17,923 bases of DNA from Flavobacteriia bacterium (lineage in GTDB: Bacteria > Bacteroidota > Bacteroidia > Flavobacteriales > Flavobacteriaceae). The stretch's first letter is position 1; each line of letters begins with the position of its first letter. The notes under the pieces are model-generated. The model did no database searches and had not been told where the DNA came from. It saw nothing but the letters and a program-made list of their open reading frames with translations. The position numbers and the translations under genes were made by a program. This document shows positions 7,547 through 15,136 of this stretch, piece after piece. The stretch spans positions 1 through 17,923 of the forward strand of contig QNYL01000203.1 of NCBI GenBank assembly GCA_003973375.1, written 5' to 3'.

Positions 7547-9064
7547 ATGTCTCACAAACAAGATTTTATAGAAATTATAGAAAAAGGGTATCGTACTAAA
7601 AAAGATGCCATAGTGATGGGAGCTGCCATGCTGGGAGAAGAGACCCTGACCAATTCTTATGTAAAGATCCCGTTAAAAACCTTAAACCGTCATGGCCTGA
7701 TTGCCGGAGCTACCGGAACAGGTAAATCGAAAACCCTTCAGATCTTTGCAGAAAATCTTTCTGATAACGGAATTCCGGTTCTTTTGATGGATGTTAAAGG
7801 TGATTTAAGCGGACTGGCTAAACCGGGGGAAGAAAATGATCATATTACCAAACGACATCAGAAAATAGGTTTACCCTATGAACCCAAAGGTTTTCCGGTG
7901 GAGATCCTGACCATTTCAAAACAGAATGGTACCCGGCTCAGAGCTACCGTTTCTGAATTTGGTCCGGTACTCTTATCGAGAATTCTCGATCTTTCTGAGG
8001 TTCAAAGCGGAATAGTATCGGTATTGTTTCAGTATTGTGATAATAATGACCTTCCGTTACTTGATTTAAAAGATTTTAAAAAGATACTTCAGTATGCAAC
8101 ACGGGAAGGGAAAAAAGAATTTGAGGATGCTTACGGAAGAATTTCTTCCTCTTCAACAGGAGCCATTTTGCGTAGAGTAGTAGAACTTGAACAGCAGGGA
8201 GGTGATCTTTTCTTTGGTGAAAAATCCTTTGAAGTTCAGGATCTGGTTCGTGTAGACGAAAACGGCAGGGGAATAATCTCTATCCTGCGTTTGACCGATA
8301 TTCAGGATCGTCCCAAACTCTTTTCTACCTTTATGCTGCAGTTGTTGGCGGAGATCTATCAGACTTTCCCTGAAATTGGCGACAGCGATCGTCCGGAGCT
8401 TGTCCTGTTTATTGATGAAGCACACCTTGTATTTGAAAATGCTTCTAAGACTTTGCTCAATCAGCTGGAAAGTACCATTAAACTGATCCGTTCAAAAGGG
8501 ATCGGGGTGTATTTTGTAACGCAGAATCCGAATGACATTCCTGCGGATGTGCTTTCTCAGTTAGGATTAAAAGTTCAGCATGCACTAAGGGCATTTACGG
8601 CAAAAGACAGAAAAGCCATCAAACTGGTTGCAGAGAATTATCCGTTGACTGAATATTATGATACAGCAAAGGATCTGACACAACTGGGAATAGGAGAGGC
8701 CTTTATTTCAGCATTAAACGAGAAAGGAATTCCTACACCTTTGGCCAGAACTATGTTGCGTGCTCCAATGAGCAGAATGGATATTCTTACTGATGCAGAG
8801 ATCCAGGAGGTAATTCAAAAATCTGAGATCTCAGGAAAGTACAATGAAGAGATCGACAGGGAAAGCGCTTACGAACTTTTAAATAAAAAGATAGCAGCAA
8901 CCAAAGAACATTCAGAAAAAAAAGTTAAAAGCAGTAAGTCATCAAATAAAAAGTTATCGGCACAAAAACCTGATGATTATATAAAAAAGCAACTTCTTAA
9001 AACAGTTACCAGTGCTACCTTTATTAGAGGTGTATTTGGTGTACTTAATAAAATGTTTAAATAA
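7547..9064 (+). CDS. HerA/YjgR-type ATPase (DUF853 helicase-like)
   Basis: This 505-residue cytoplasmic protein belongs to the DUF853 family, whose E. coli member is YjgR, related to the HerA/FtsK translocase ATPases. The Walker A motif GATGTGKSKT is at 54-63, followed by a MDVKGDLSGL strand-loop. Walker B is LVLFIDEAH with D290 and E291. The sensor-like stretch IGVYFVTQNPNDIP and the QHALRAFTAKDRKA block typical of the family follow. Residues about 440-475 are a lysine/serine-rich linker before a short conserved C-terminal helix. The cellular role of the family is not established; a DNA- or nucleic-acid-linked ATPase is inferred from HerA relatives. The gene starts 89 bases from the divergent queE and leads a plus-strand run of closely spaced genes. 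The family call is confident. Confidence 0.92.
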   Translation: MSHKQDFIEIIEKGYRTKKDAIVMGAAMLGEETLTNSYVKIPLKTLNRHGLIAGATGTGKSKTLQIFAENLSDNGIPVLLMDVKGDLSGLAKPGEENDHITKRHQKIGLPYEPKGFPVEILTISKQNGTRLRATVSEFGPVLLSRILDLSEVQSGIVSVLFQYCDNNDLPLLDLKDFKKILQYATREGKKEFEDAYGRISSSSTGAILRRVVELEQQGGDLFFGEKSFEVQDLVRVDENGRGIISILRLTDIQDRPKLFSTFMLQLLAEIYQTFPEIGDSDRPELVLFIDEAHLVFENASKTLLNQLESTIKLIRSKGIGVYFVTQNPNDIPADVLSQLGLKVQHALRAFTAKDRKAIKLVAENYPLTEYYDTAKDLTQLGIGEAFISALNEKGIPTPLARTMLRAPMSRMDILTDAEIQEVIQKSEISGKYNEEIDRESAYELLNKKIAATKEHSEKKVKSSKSSNKKLSAQKPDDYIKKQLLKTVTSATFIRGVFGVLNKMFK

Positions 9065-9090
9065 TTTAATTATAGAAAACTCAGATAAAA

Positions 9091-9621
9091 ATGAAAAAAT
9101 TGTTATTATTATTTGTCCCTCTCCTGTTCATTCAGTGTAAACAAAATGATACAGCTATCATTAAGAAAAATGATGTTGGAGGAATAACTAAAAATACCAC
9201 CAAAGAGCAACTTTTTAAGCTTTTTGAAGAAGATTCGATTGTAAAGATCCCGGAGGGAAAGAACTATGTAAATGAATATGCAATTTTTAAAAAAGGAGGT
9301 GAACATCTTCTTACCGTTTATCCGTTGATCCCGAAAGATTCTACACAGTTTATTGAGCGGGTTCAGATCTTTTCTCCGAAATATAAAACAGAAAAGGGCG
9401 TTTCGACAAGTTCTGTTTTTAAGGATGTGAATGCCAATTATACCATTAAAAAAATAGATCCTACATTTACTTCGGCACTGGTCTACATAGATGAATTGAA
9501 TGCAACTATCGCATTGAATAAAAAAGATCTCGGACTGAAGGAACTGGATATGAACATGATCAGTAAAGATCAGGTTCCTGATCAGGCAAAGATCAAATAT
9601 ATTGATATCTGGTTCAATTAG
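9091..9621 (+). CDS. Uncharacterised small lipoprotein
   Basis: The 176-residue protein starts with a short lipoprotein signal peptide, MKKLLLLFVPLLFIQC, with the lipidation cysteine at position 16, so it should be anchored to a membrane facing the periplasm or the cell surface. The rest is soluble, lysine-rich, mainly predicted beta with few recognisable motifs (TTKEQLFKLF near the start of the mature part, KYIDIWFN at the end). I do not recognise a characterised family. It begins 26 bases after the ATPase gene and ends 17 bases before the cupin gene, so it is probably co-transcribed with both. A long open frame exists on the opposite strand, but the lipobox and the operon spacing favour this strand. 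Confidence 0.85.
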   Translation: MKKLLLLFVPLLFIQCKQNDTAIIKKNDVGGITKNTTKEQLFKLFEEDSIVKIPEGKNYVNEYAIFKKGGEHLLTVYPLIPKDSTQFIERVQIFSPKYKTEKGVSTSSVFKDVNANYTIKKIDPTFTSALVYIDELNATIALNKKDLGLKELDMNMISKDQVPDQAKIKYIDIWFN

Positions 9622-9638
9622 GATGTGCTCTTTAAAGA

Positions 9639-10007
9639 ATGAAGAAATTTTATAAACAAACAACTCCCTTTATTGTTCCTGCTGATAATGGAAAGCTCAT
9701 TGAGGAACATTTTGGCCAATCCACCCGGGATCTATTGAGTCTGGTGCAGATGATTGCACTTTCAGGATGGAGTGAACCTTTTCAAACGCCTGATTTTGAT
9801 GAATATACTTATGTGATCCGTGGTAAAAAACAGATTGTGATCGATGGAGAAACGCTTGTTTTAAATGATGGAGAATCTATAAGGATTGATAAAGGAACGC
9901 GAGTTCAGTATTCTAATCCGTTTAAAGAAGCCTGTGAATATATTTCGGTATGTTTACCGGCTTTTTCAGTTGATCGTGTAAACAGAGAAGAACAGAAATC
10001 AATTTAA
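9639..10007 (+). CDS. Small cupin-fold protein lacking the metal-binding histidines
   Basis: This 122-residue single-domain protein follows the cupin pattern but has lost its metal site. In motif 1 the HxH pair is replaced by Q49-T-P51, while E55 and the six-residue spacing to G62 are kept (DFDEYTYVIRG). In motif 2, G78-x5-D84-K-G86-x2-V89-x3-N93 keeps the glycine and asparagine frame but the histidine is V89. A classic metal-dependent oxygenase or isomerase activity is therefore unlikely; binding of a small molecule or a scaffold role is possible. EutQ-like cupins are the closest general comparison I can offer. It lies 17 bases after the lipoprotein gene and 37 bases before the M16 peptidase pair. 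No signal peptide is seen, so it is cytoplasmic. Confidence 0.83.
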   Translation: MKKFYKQTTPFIVPADNGKLIEEHFGQSTRDLLSLVQMIALSGWSEPFQTPDFDEYTYVIRGKKQIVIDGETLVLNDGESIRIDKGTRVQYSNPFKEACEYISVCLPAFSVDRVNREEQKSI

Positions 10008-10044
10008 TTAATGAATATCAACCTAATTATATAAATTTAATCAC

Positions 10045-11364
10045 ATGAAAAAACACTTATTATTAATGACTTTTCTGGTATTAACCGCTTCAGTGGTTTT
10101 TGCTCAGAAAGTGAAATTTGAAGAGTACAACCTGCCCAATGGTTTACATGTTATCCTGCATCAGGATAAAACGGTTCCGGTTGCAGTAACATCGGTAATG
10201 TACCATGTTGGTTCCAAGGATGAAAATCCCAATCGTACGGGTTTCGCCCATTTTTTTGAACATCTGCTCTTTGAGGGAACAAAGAATATCAAAAGAGGAG
10301 AATGGTTTAATATTGTAAGTTCGAACGGAGGAAAAAATAATGCCAATACCACTGATGACCGGACTTATTATTTCGAAGTATTTCCTTCTAATAATGTAGA
10401 GCTCGGACTCTGGATGGAATCAGAAAGGATGATGCATCCTGTAATCAATCAGATAGGAGTAGATACCCAGAATGAGGTGGTAAAAGAAGAAAAACGTATG
10501 CGGGTTGACAATCAGCCTTATGGTCGGTTTTTAGAATATGTAAAAAAGAATGTCTTTAAAAAACATCCATACAAAGGAACGGTTATAGGAAAAATGGAAG
10601 ATCTTGATGCCGCTACCCTTGATGAATTCATTGCTTTCAATAAGAAGTTTTATATTCCTAATAATGCGGTACTTGTAGTAGCCGGAGATATTGATATTCC
10701 TAAGGTTAAGAAGATGATCAAGGATTATTTCGGACCTATTCCCAGAGGGAAGGATATCGTAAGGAAAAAGATCGTAGAAGAACCGATCAAAGAAACCATT
10801 TATGCCGAAGCTTATGATTCGAATATCCAGATCCCGGCCATCATGGCAAGTTACCGTACTCCATCCTTTAAAGAGAGAGACGCTTATGTTTTAGATATGA
10901 TCTCCACTTATTTGAGCAATGGAAAGAGTTCGCGTTTGTATAAAAGACTGGTAGATGAAAAGAAAATGTGTTTGCAGGTGGGCGCCATTAATAGAGCGTT
11001 GGAGGATTATGGTCTTTATATAATTTTTGGTATGCCTTTGGGAAATACTGATCTTGATGCAATTTTAAAAGAAATTGATGATGAGATCGTTAAACTGCAA
11101 AATAATCTGATCTCAGAAAGAGATTATAAGAAATTACAGAATAAGTTTGAGAATGGTTTTGTCAATGCCAATTCAAGTGTGGCAGGAATTGCCAATTCAC
11201 TGGCAAGGTATTACCTTTTATATGGTGATACCAATCTGATTAATGACGAGATCAAGATCTACAGATCTATTACACGGGAGGAAATACAAAAAGTTGCCCG
11301 CAAATACCTAAACCCAAATCAGAGGTTGGTTCTTAAATATTTACCCAAAAAAGACAAAAAATAA
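10045..11364 (+). CDS. M16-family zinc metallopeptidase, catalytic subunit (exported)
   Basis: The 439-residue protein has a signal peptide (1-20, cut at VFA before Q21) and a processing-peptidase-like M16 fold. The inverted zinc motif HFFEH is at 69-73 (H69, E72, H73), and the third zinc ligand is probably E149 in NEVVKEEKR, 76 residues after H73 as in the family. The second M16 half (about 240-430) is inactive, as usual. The enzyme should degrade peptides in the periplasm. It is followed after 13 bases by a second M16 gene that lacks the zinc motif, so the two probably form a heterodimer like the M16B two-subunit peptidases. The tail is short and lysine-rich. Catalytic residues are complete. 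The peptide substrate is unknown. Confidence 0.94.
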   Translation: MKKHLLLMTFLVLTASVVFAQKVKFEEYNLPNGLHVILHQDKTVPVAVTSVMYHVGSKDENPNRTGFAHFFEHLLFEGTKNIKRGEWFNIVSSNGGKNNANTTDDRTYYFEVFPSNNVELGLWMESERMMHPVINQIGVDTQNEVVKEEKRMRVDNQPYGRFLEYVKKNVFKKHPYKGTVIGKMEDLDAATLDEFIAFNKKFYIPNNAVLVVAGDIDIPKVKKMIKDYFGPIPRGKDIVRKKIVEEPIKETIYAEAYDSNIQIPAIMASYRTPSFKERDAYVLDMISTYLSNGKSSRLYKRLVDEKKMCLQVGAINRALEDYGLYIIFGMPLGNTDLDAILKEIDDEIVKLQNNLISERDYKKLQNKFENGFVNANSSVAGIANSLARYYLLYGDTNLINDEIKIYRSITREEIQKVARKYLNPNQRLVLKYLPKKDKK

Positions 11365-11377
11365 AAGATAGTATACC

Positions 11378-13423
11378 ATGAAAAAAAATATATATTTTAT
11401 CATAGCATTTTTACTGATATCTACTGGTCTGTTCGCTCAGATCGACAGATCTCACCCCCCTAAACCCGGACCTTCTCCCAAAATATCACTAGATAATCCA
11501 AAAGAATTTAAGTTGAGTAATGGTCTTGAGGTTCTGGTAGTTGAGAATCATAAATTACCAAAAGTAACCTACAGTCTACGATTGGATCGTGTACCTGTTA
11601 CAGAAGGAAAAAAAGCAGGTGTATCCGGTTTGTTGGGAAGCTTGCTCGGTAACGGTACAACAAGTATCCCGAAAGATAAATTTAATGAAGAGGTGGATTT
11701 CCTCGGTGCTTATATCGGTTTTAGTGATAATGGTGCAATAGCAAGTTCGTTAACCCAGTATTCTGACAAAATTCTTGAATTGATGGCCGATGCTACCATG
11801 CATCCGCTTTTTAGTGAAGAAGAGTTTAATAAAGATAAAGAAAAGATGATCCAGGGTTTAAAATCCTCTGAAAAGAATGTTAATACAATCGCCTCTCGTG
11901 TAGGCAGGGCTTTGGTGTTTGGTGTGCATCACCCTTTCGGGGAATTTATAACAGAAGAAAGCCTGAACAACATTACTTTTGATGATGTTAAAGCATTGTA
12001 TAAGTCAAATTTTCATCCTGCAAAGGCATATCTGGTTGTTGTAGGTGATGTAGAGTTTAACAAAGTTAAAAAAAGTGTAGAAAAATACTTTAAAAACTGG
12101 AAGAAAGGTGATTTAAAGAATGTAAAAGTACCTGAAGCATTACCTAATGTTGCAAAAACAGAAATCGATTTTGTTGATGTTCCCAATGCGGTACAATCCA
12201 ATATTTCACTGACCAATAAAATAGTTCTTCATAAGAAGGATCCAGATTATTATGCCGCATTAATGGCTAATGAGATTCTTGGCGGAGGTTTTAACGGATA
12301 TCTGAACATGAATCTTAGAGAAAAACACGGTTATACTTACGGATCTTATTCTTACATCAATGATAGCAGATATGTTGCGAGATTCAGAACAACTGCCAAA
12401 GTGAGAAATGCCGTAACCGATAGCGCTGTTGTTGAAACCATAAAAGAAATAAAACGTATTCGCACAGAACCTGTTGATGCGGATCTTTTAAAGAATACAA
12501 AGGCAAAATATACAGGTAATTTTGTTCTTGCGCTTGAAAATCCGCAAACCATTGCTGAATTTGCGATGGATATCAAAACCCTGAATCTTCCAGCCGATTA
12601 TTATACCAATTATTTAAAAAACATCAATGCTGTTTCGGTATCTGATGTGAAAAGGGCTGCAAATAAGTTCTTTTTGGTAGATCATGCTCGTATTATTGTT
12701 GCGGGAAAAGGAAGTGAAGTTCTTAAAAATTTGGAGAAGACAGGATTACCGATTAAATATTATGATAAATATGCCAATCCTGTAAAAAAACCGGATTACA
12801 ACAGTGCTGTGCCGGCAGGGATTACAGGTAAAACCGTTATTCAAAATTACTTGAAGGCTATTGGAGGAATAGAAAACATCAATAAGATGAAATCCATTTT
12901 TGTTAAGGCTGAAGCAACCATTCAGGGAATGCAATTGACTATGATTATTAAAAAGATGAATGGAAATAAGTTTCTTCAGGAAATGTCGGCAATGGGTAAT
13001 GTAATGAATAAAACAGTTGTAAATGGTAATTCCGGATATGTGGAAGCACAGGGACGGAAGAAAGAATTTTCTGCAGATGAACTGAAAAAATTTGAAGATA
13101 ATCTGGCGTTAATTCCTGAACTTTCATTGTTAAAGAAAGATCTTAAAGTGGAAGGAATTGAAGATGTAGATGGTGAAAAAGCTTATAAACTAAAATTATC
13201 TGATGAAAGATCGTCCTATTACAGTGTAAAAACCGGTCTCAAGTTAAAAGATGTTCAGGTGAATAAGAATGGGGCTGTTGAGTCATTTTATAAAGACTAC
13301 AAAGAAGTTAAAGGTGTGAAATTTCCCTTTATACTTTCTCAAAGCATGGGTCCTCAAAAATTCGATTTTATTGTAAAAGAGATTAAGGTTAATGAAGGAG
13401 TCACAGATGCTGATTTTAAATAA
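11378..13423 (+). CDS. M16-family peptidase, non-catalytic partner with extra C-terminal domain
   Basis: The 681-residue protein has a signal peptide (about 1-20, cut at LFA before Q21), a proline-rich linker and two M16 halves. Where the zinc motif would be it reads AGVSGLLGSLLGNGTT, with no HxxEH, so it is not catalytic. The second half carries LREKHGYTYGSYSY with R314 and Y319/Y321, the arginine-tyrosine substrate-gripping pair typical of partner subunits. From about residue 487 an extra domain of roughly 190 residues follows (VIQNYLKAIGGIENINKMKS onward). It resembles the lipoprotein-carrier-like (LolA-type) beta domains attached to many Bacteroidota M16 partners, but this is a resemblance only. 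The gene is last in the operon, 13 bases after the catalytic subunit, and a strong terminator follows. The partner role is inferred from pairing and motif loss. Confidence 0.92.
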   Translation: MKKNIYFIIAFLLISTGLFAQIDRSHPPKPGPSPKISLDNPKEFKLSNGLEVLVVENHKLPKVTYSLRLDRVPVTEGKKAGVSGLLGSLLGNGTTSIPKDKFNEEVDFLGAYIGFSDNGAIASSLTQYSDKILELMADATMHPLFSEEEFNKDKEKMIQGLKSSEKNVNTIASRVGRALVFGVHHPFGEFITEESLNNITFDDVKALYKSNFHPAKAYLVVVGDVEFNKVKKSVEKYFKNWKKGDLKNVKVPEALPNVAKTEIDFVDVPNAVQSNISLTNKIVLHKKDPDYYAALMANEILGGGFNGYLNMNLREKHGYTYGSYSYINDSRYVARFRTTAKVRNAVTDSAVVETIKEIKRIRTEPVDADLLKNTKAKYTGNFVLALENPQTIAEFAMDIKTLNLPADYYTNYLKNINAVSVSDVKRAANKFFLVDHARIIVAGKGSEVLKNLEKTGLPIKYYDKYANPVKKPDYNSAVPAGITGKTVIQNYLKAIGGIENINKMKSIFVKAEATIQGMQLTMIIKKMNGNKFLQEMSAMGNVMNKTVVNGNSGYVEAQGRKKEFSADELKKFEDNLALIPELSLLKKDLKVEGIEDVDGEKAYKLKLSDERSSYYSVKTGLKLKDVQVNKNGAVESFYKDYKEVKGVKFPFILSQSMGPQKFDFIVKEIKVNEGVTDADFK

Positions 13424-13451
13424 TCTTCTCTAACAGATCTTGCTAAAGTTT

Positions 13452-13491
13452 AAAAGAGGTTGTCAGGTATTAATCCTGCAACCTCTTTTTT
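13452..13491 (+). terminator. Strong intrinsic terminator after the M16 pair
   Basis: AAAAGAGGTTG (13452-13462) pairs perfectly with CAACCTCTTTT (13479-13489), with an inner CAGG/CCTG stem and a short TATTAAT loop. A T-run reaches 13491. It lies 28 bases after the stop codon and ends the plus-strand operon. The A-run before the stem also makes it potentially bidirectional. Confidence 0.93.
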
Positions 13492-14004
13492 ATTGTTGGT
13501 ATCAACTAATCCCTTTTTCCTTCTCGCTCTTCGCTCATTTTCGCGCAGATCTAATGGATAAACGTAAAAAATTTAAACAATAGCCCAAATTTGGGCTAAA
13601 ATAAATTTAAAAATATTCATCATAAAATATTGATATCAAGTAAATTGGCGTAAAAAAATTAGCTTAGCGGAGAATTTTTCGGGTTAAATATTACAAATTC
13701 ACCTGGTGATTTAACAATTGCGGTTAAAATTACCCGGTAATATTAAAGCAATCAGCAAATAACAAAATACCAGCAGATTACTAAACACAATATCTTTCTG
13801 ACACTTTAACGCTATCACTAAGGAGGTGAGTTAGAAAACCCTAAATATTAACATTATTTGCTACTTCCATCTTTAGACACCCGATATTTTTAAATCTTAA
13901 ATTTCGAATTTTGAATTGACCGACATTCGACTTTTGACACTTGCCTCGCCTGCTTCGCAGCAAGGCGAGCCGTCAAACGAGTTCGACTCAATTTATCGCC
14001 GGAA
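13492..14004. other. Gene-free stretch with several small palindromes
   Basis: No credible gene is seen in these 513 bases. They hold a perfect 18-base palindrome TAGCCCAAATTTGGGCTA (13581-13598), TTGATATCAA (13630-13639), TCACCTGGTGA (13699-13709) and ATTACCCGGTAAT (about 13729-13741). AAGGAGGTG at 13820-13828 is a perfect anti-16S match with no frame after it. Copy B of the dispersed repeat lies near the right end. The stretch separates the M16 operon from the convergent DUF4442 gene. Confidence 0.6.
13949..13971 (+). repeat. Dispersed palindromic repeat, copy B
   Basis: This 23-base stretch begins CCTGCTTCGC and ends CAAGGCGAGCC, and equals copy A at 6616-6639 (other strand) apart from one missing T. 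Here it forms a hairpin in which CTCGCCTGCT (13945-13954) pairs with AGCAAGGCGAG (13959-13969) with one bulge, enclosed by TTTGAC/GTCAAA (13933-13938 with 13972-13977). It lies just past the 3' end of the minus-strand DUF4442 gene. Confidence 0.65.
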
Positions 14005-14460
14005 TTATTTCACCTTAACACTCCAGATATATTCAAAGCTGGAAACGATCTCATATTCTTCGTTAAATCCTTCGGCTTTCATAACAATGGTTTGTCCTTC
14101 GCCGGTAGTAATGGTTCGGTCTATGGCCGATTTGATCTTATTTCCATCTTTACATATAAAAGTGATCTTCCCGGTAGCTTTTTTAAAGAAATCCCCTTTT
14201 TCTGATATGACAAGCATAGAGATCTTTTTCTTGCTTTGGGCAATGTATTTCATCACAAGAATTCCTGTTACCAATTCTGAAGCCATTCCCTGGGTAGCCC
14301 AGTAAAGCGATTTAAAAGGATTTTTGTTAATCCACTGGTGTTTTACGGTTGCAATGGCCTCTGTGTTGTTAATTGAAGTCACCCTGATCCCTGAAAAATA
14401 GGCGGAAGGGAGTTTAAAAAGGAGGAATTTATTCAGATGCTTAACTGTAAATTTTTTCAT
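14005..14460 (-). CDS. DUF4442 hotdog-fold protein (thioesterase-like)
   Basis: The 151-residue protein (starting MKKFTVKHLNKFLLFKLPSA) matches the DUF4442 family, which adopts a hotdog fold related to acyl-CoA thioesterases such as PaaI. Visible features are the PSAYFSGIRV opening, the central helix region KSLYWATQGMASELVTGIL, and beta strands ending ...YEIVSSFEYIWSVKVK. Enzymatic activity is not proven for the family. The start is placed at the ATG at 14460; a longer frame could begin at TTG at 14505, but the extra 15 residues (basic, low homology expected) are unlikely. The gene is alone on the minus strand, convergent with the M16 operon and divergent from the PadR operon, with 177 bases between its start and the DUF4870 start. 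No good -7 box was found for it. Confidence 0.85.
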   Translation of the reverse strand: MKKFTVKHLNKFLLFKLPSAYFSGIRVTSINNTEAIATVKHQWINKNPFKSLYWATQGMASELVTGILVMKYIAQSKKKISMLVISEKGDFFKKATGKITFICKDGNKIKSAIDRTITTGEGQTIVMKAEGFNEEYEIVSSFEYIWSVKVK

Positions 14461-14564
14461 TGTAATTGGTTTACGCCGGTAGCCTGTACCATAACTTTTC
14501 TGCAAATTACAACTATTTTTTCTTAATTGGAAATCTTCATAAATGTTAAAAATATGTTAAAATA

Positions 14565-14589
14565 TAGTACTTTGCATTGCATAGTATTA
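14565..14589 (+). promoter_or_regulatory. 25-bp dyad, candidate PadR operator overlapping the -33 box
   Basis: The two halves, TAGTACTTTGCA (14565-14576) and TGCATAGTATTA (14578-14589), mirror each other around T14577 with 10 of 12 pairs matching. The TTG of the -33 box (14577-14579) lies in the centre, so binding would block transcription. The operon downstream encodes a PadR repressor, and PadR proteins bind dyads of this kind. Two direct ATGTTAAAA copies (14543-14551 and 14554-14562) lie immediately upstream, 11 bases apart. Confidence 0.55.
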
Positions 14590-14608
14590 GTTTAAAGATG
14601 TATATTTG
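14577..14608 (+). promoter_or_regulatory. Bacteroidota-type promoter of the DUF4870-PadR-PspC operon
   Basis: TTG (14577-14579), 21 bases, then TATATTTG (14601-14608), an exact TAnnTTTG -7 box. This has the same spacing as the queE promoter. Transcription would begin near 14615, about 23 bases before the ATG at 14638. Confidence 0.8.
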
Positions 14609-14637
14609 CATAAGAAAGTAATATAAACAAGTAAATT

Positions 14638-15033
14638 ATGTCAGAAAACAAACAAAATACAAACGCTTTTTTAATTCATTTATCAAGTTTTGGAGATTAT
14701 TTATTTCCTTTAGGAAGTATTATACTTCCGTTGATATTATGGGAAGTAAAAAAGAAAGACAGCGAATTTCTTGATGCTACAGGTAAAGAAGTAATCAACT
14801 TTAATCTGAGTTATCTGACCTATACTATAGTTCTTGTGATTACCATGATCATGGTAGGTGTAATTTTTATGTTTGGTCATGTAAATCCGTTGAATATCTT
14901 CTTTATTGTAAGTGCTGTTGTACTGGTTGGAATTATTTCAATCATAAAATTTATACTGATCATCATTGGGGTAGTAAAAGCCAATCAGGGTGAACTTTAT
15001 CACTATCCTTTAACCATTAAATTTTTGAAATAG
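14638..15033 (+). CDS. DUF4870 membrane protein
   Basis: The 131-residue protein has three or four hydrophobic segments (about 20-35, 55-78, 85-115) and the family pattern LPLILWEVKKKDSEFLDATGKEVINFNLSY, in which a cytoplasmic loop with K..S.F.D..GKE.INF sits between the first two segments. DUF4870 proteins (Tic20-like) are small inner-membrane proteins of unknown function, often found beside PspC-domain or PadR genes. The ATG at 14638 is 30 bases after the -7 box and no SD is visible, as is usual in this phylum. It is the first gene of the operon. A micro-ORF and padR follow within 105 bases. Confidence 0.9.
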   Translation: MSENKQNTNAFLIHLSSFGDYLFPLGSIILPLILWEVKKKDSEFLDATGKEVINFNLSYLTYTIVLVITMIMVGVIFMFGHVNPLNIFFIVSAVVLVGIISIIKFILIIIGVVKANQGELYHYPLTIKFLK

Positions 15034-15048
15034 TTTAAATATAAAGTT

Positions 15049-15114
15049 ATGATTTCAATAGTAATAACCATTATCGTCTTTATCGCACATTCTTTACAGG
15101 CCTTAGTCATCTAA
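15049..15114 (+). CDS. Possible 21-residue hydrophobic membrane micro-protein
   Basis: ATG at 15049 opens 21 codons ending in TAA at 15112-15114. The peptide starts MISIVITIIVFIAHSL and ends QALVI, almost entirely apolar and long enough for one membrane helix. It lies in the 103-base gap between DUF4870 and padR, with 15 and 22 bases on either side, which is operon-like spacing. The absence of charged residues, coding-like codons and a correctly placed start make it plausible, but a frame this short may be chance. Confidence 0.42.
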   Translation: MISIVITIIVFIAHSLQALVI

Positions 15115-15136
15115 CAAATCTCAAAAAGAGAATAAA

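Noticed and set aside
9109..9663. 184-codon open frame on the minus strand opposite the lipoprotein gene
   Set aside because: Cysteine/phenylalanine-rich translation of reversed codons; the plus strand has a lipobox and operon spacing.
4470..13817. Shared 10-mer ACGCTATCAC at the uxaE 3' end and near 13809
   Set aside because: Ten-base matches are expected by chance many times in a window of this size, and the flanks do not match.
13820..13828. AAGGAGGTG, a perfect Shine-Dalgarno match
   Set aside because: No start codon with a usable frame follows at the right distance; the nearest GTG frame stops after two codons.
13916..14305. 129-codon plus-strand frame opposite DUF4442
   Set aside because: It begins inside a repeat, has no domain features, and the minus strand encodes a recognisable family.
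14461..14505. TTG at 14505 as start of the DUF4442 gene
   Set aside because: It adds 15 poorly conserved-looking residues; the ATG at 14460 begins a typical N-terminus.
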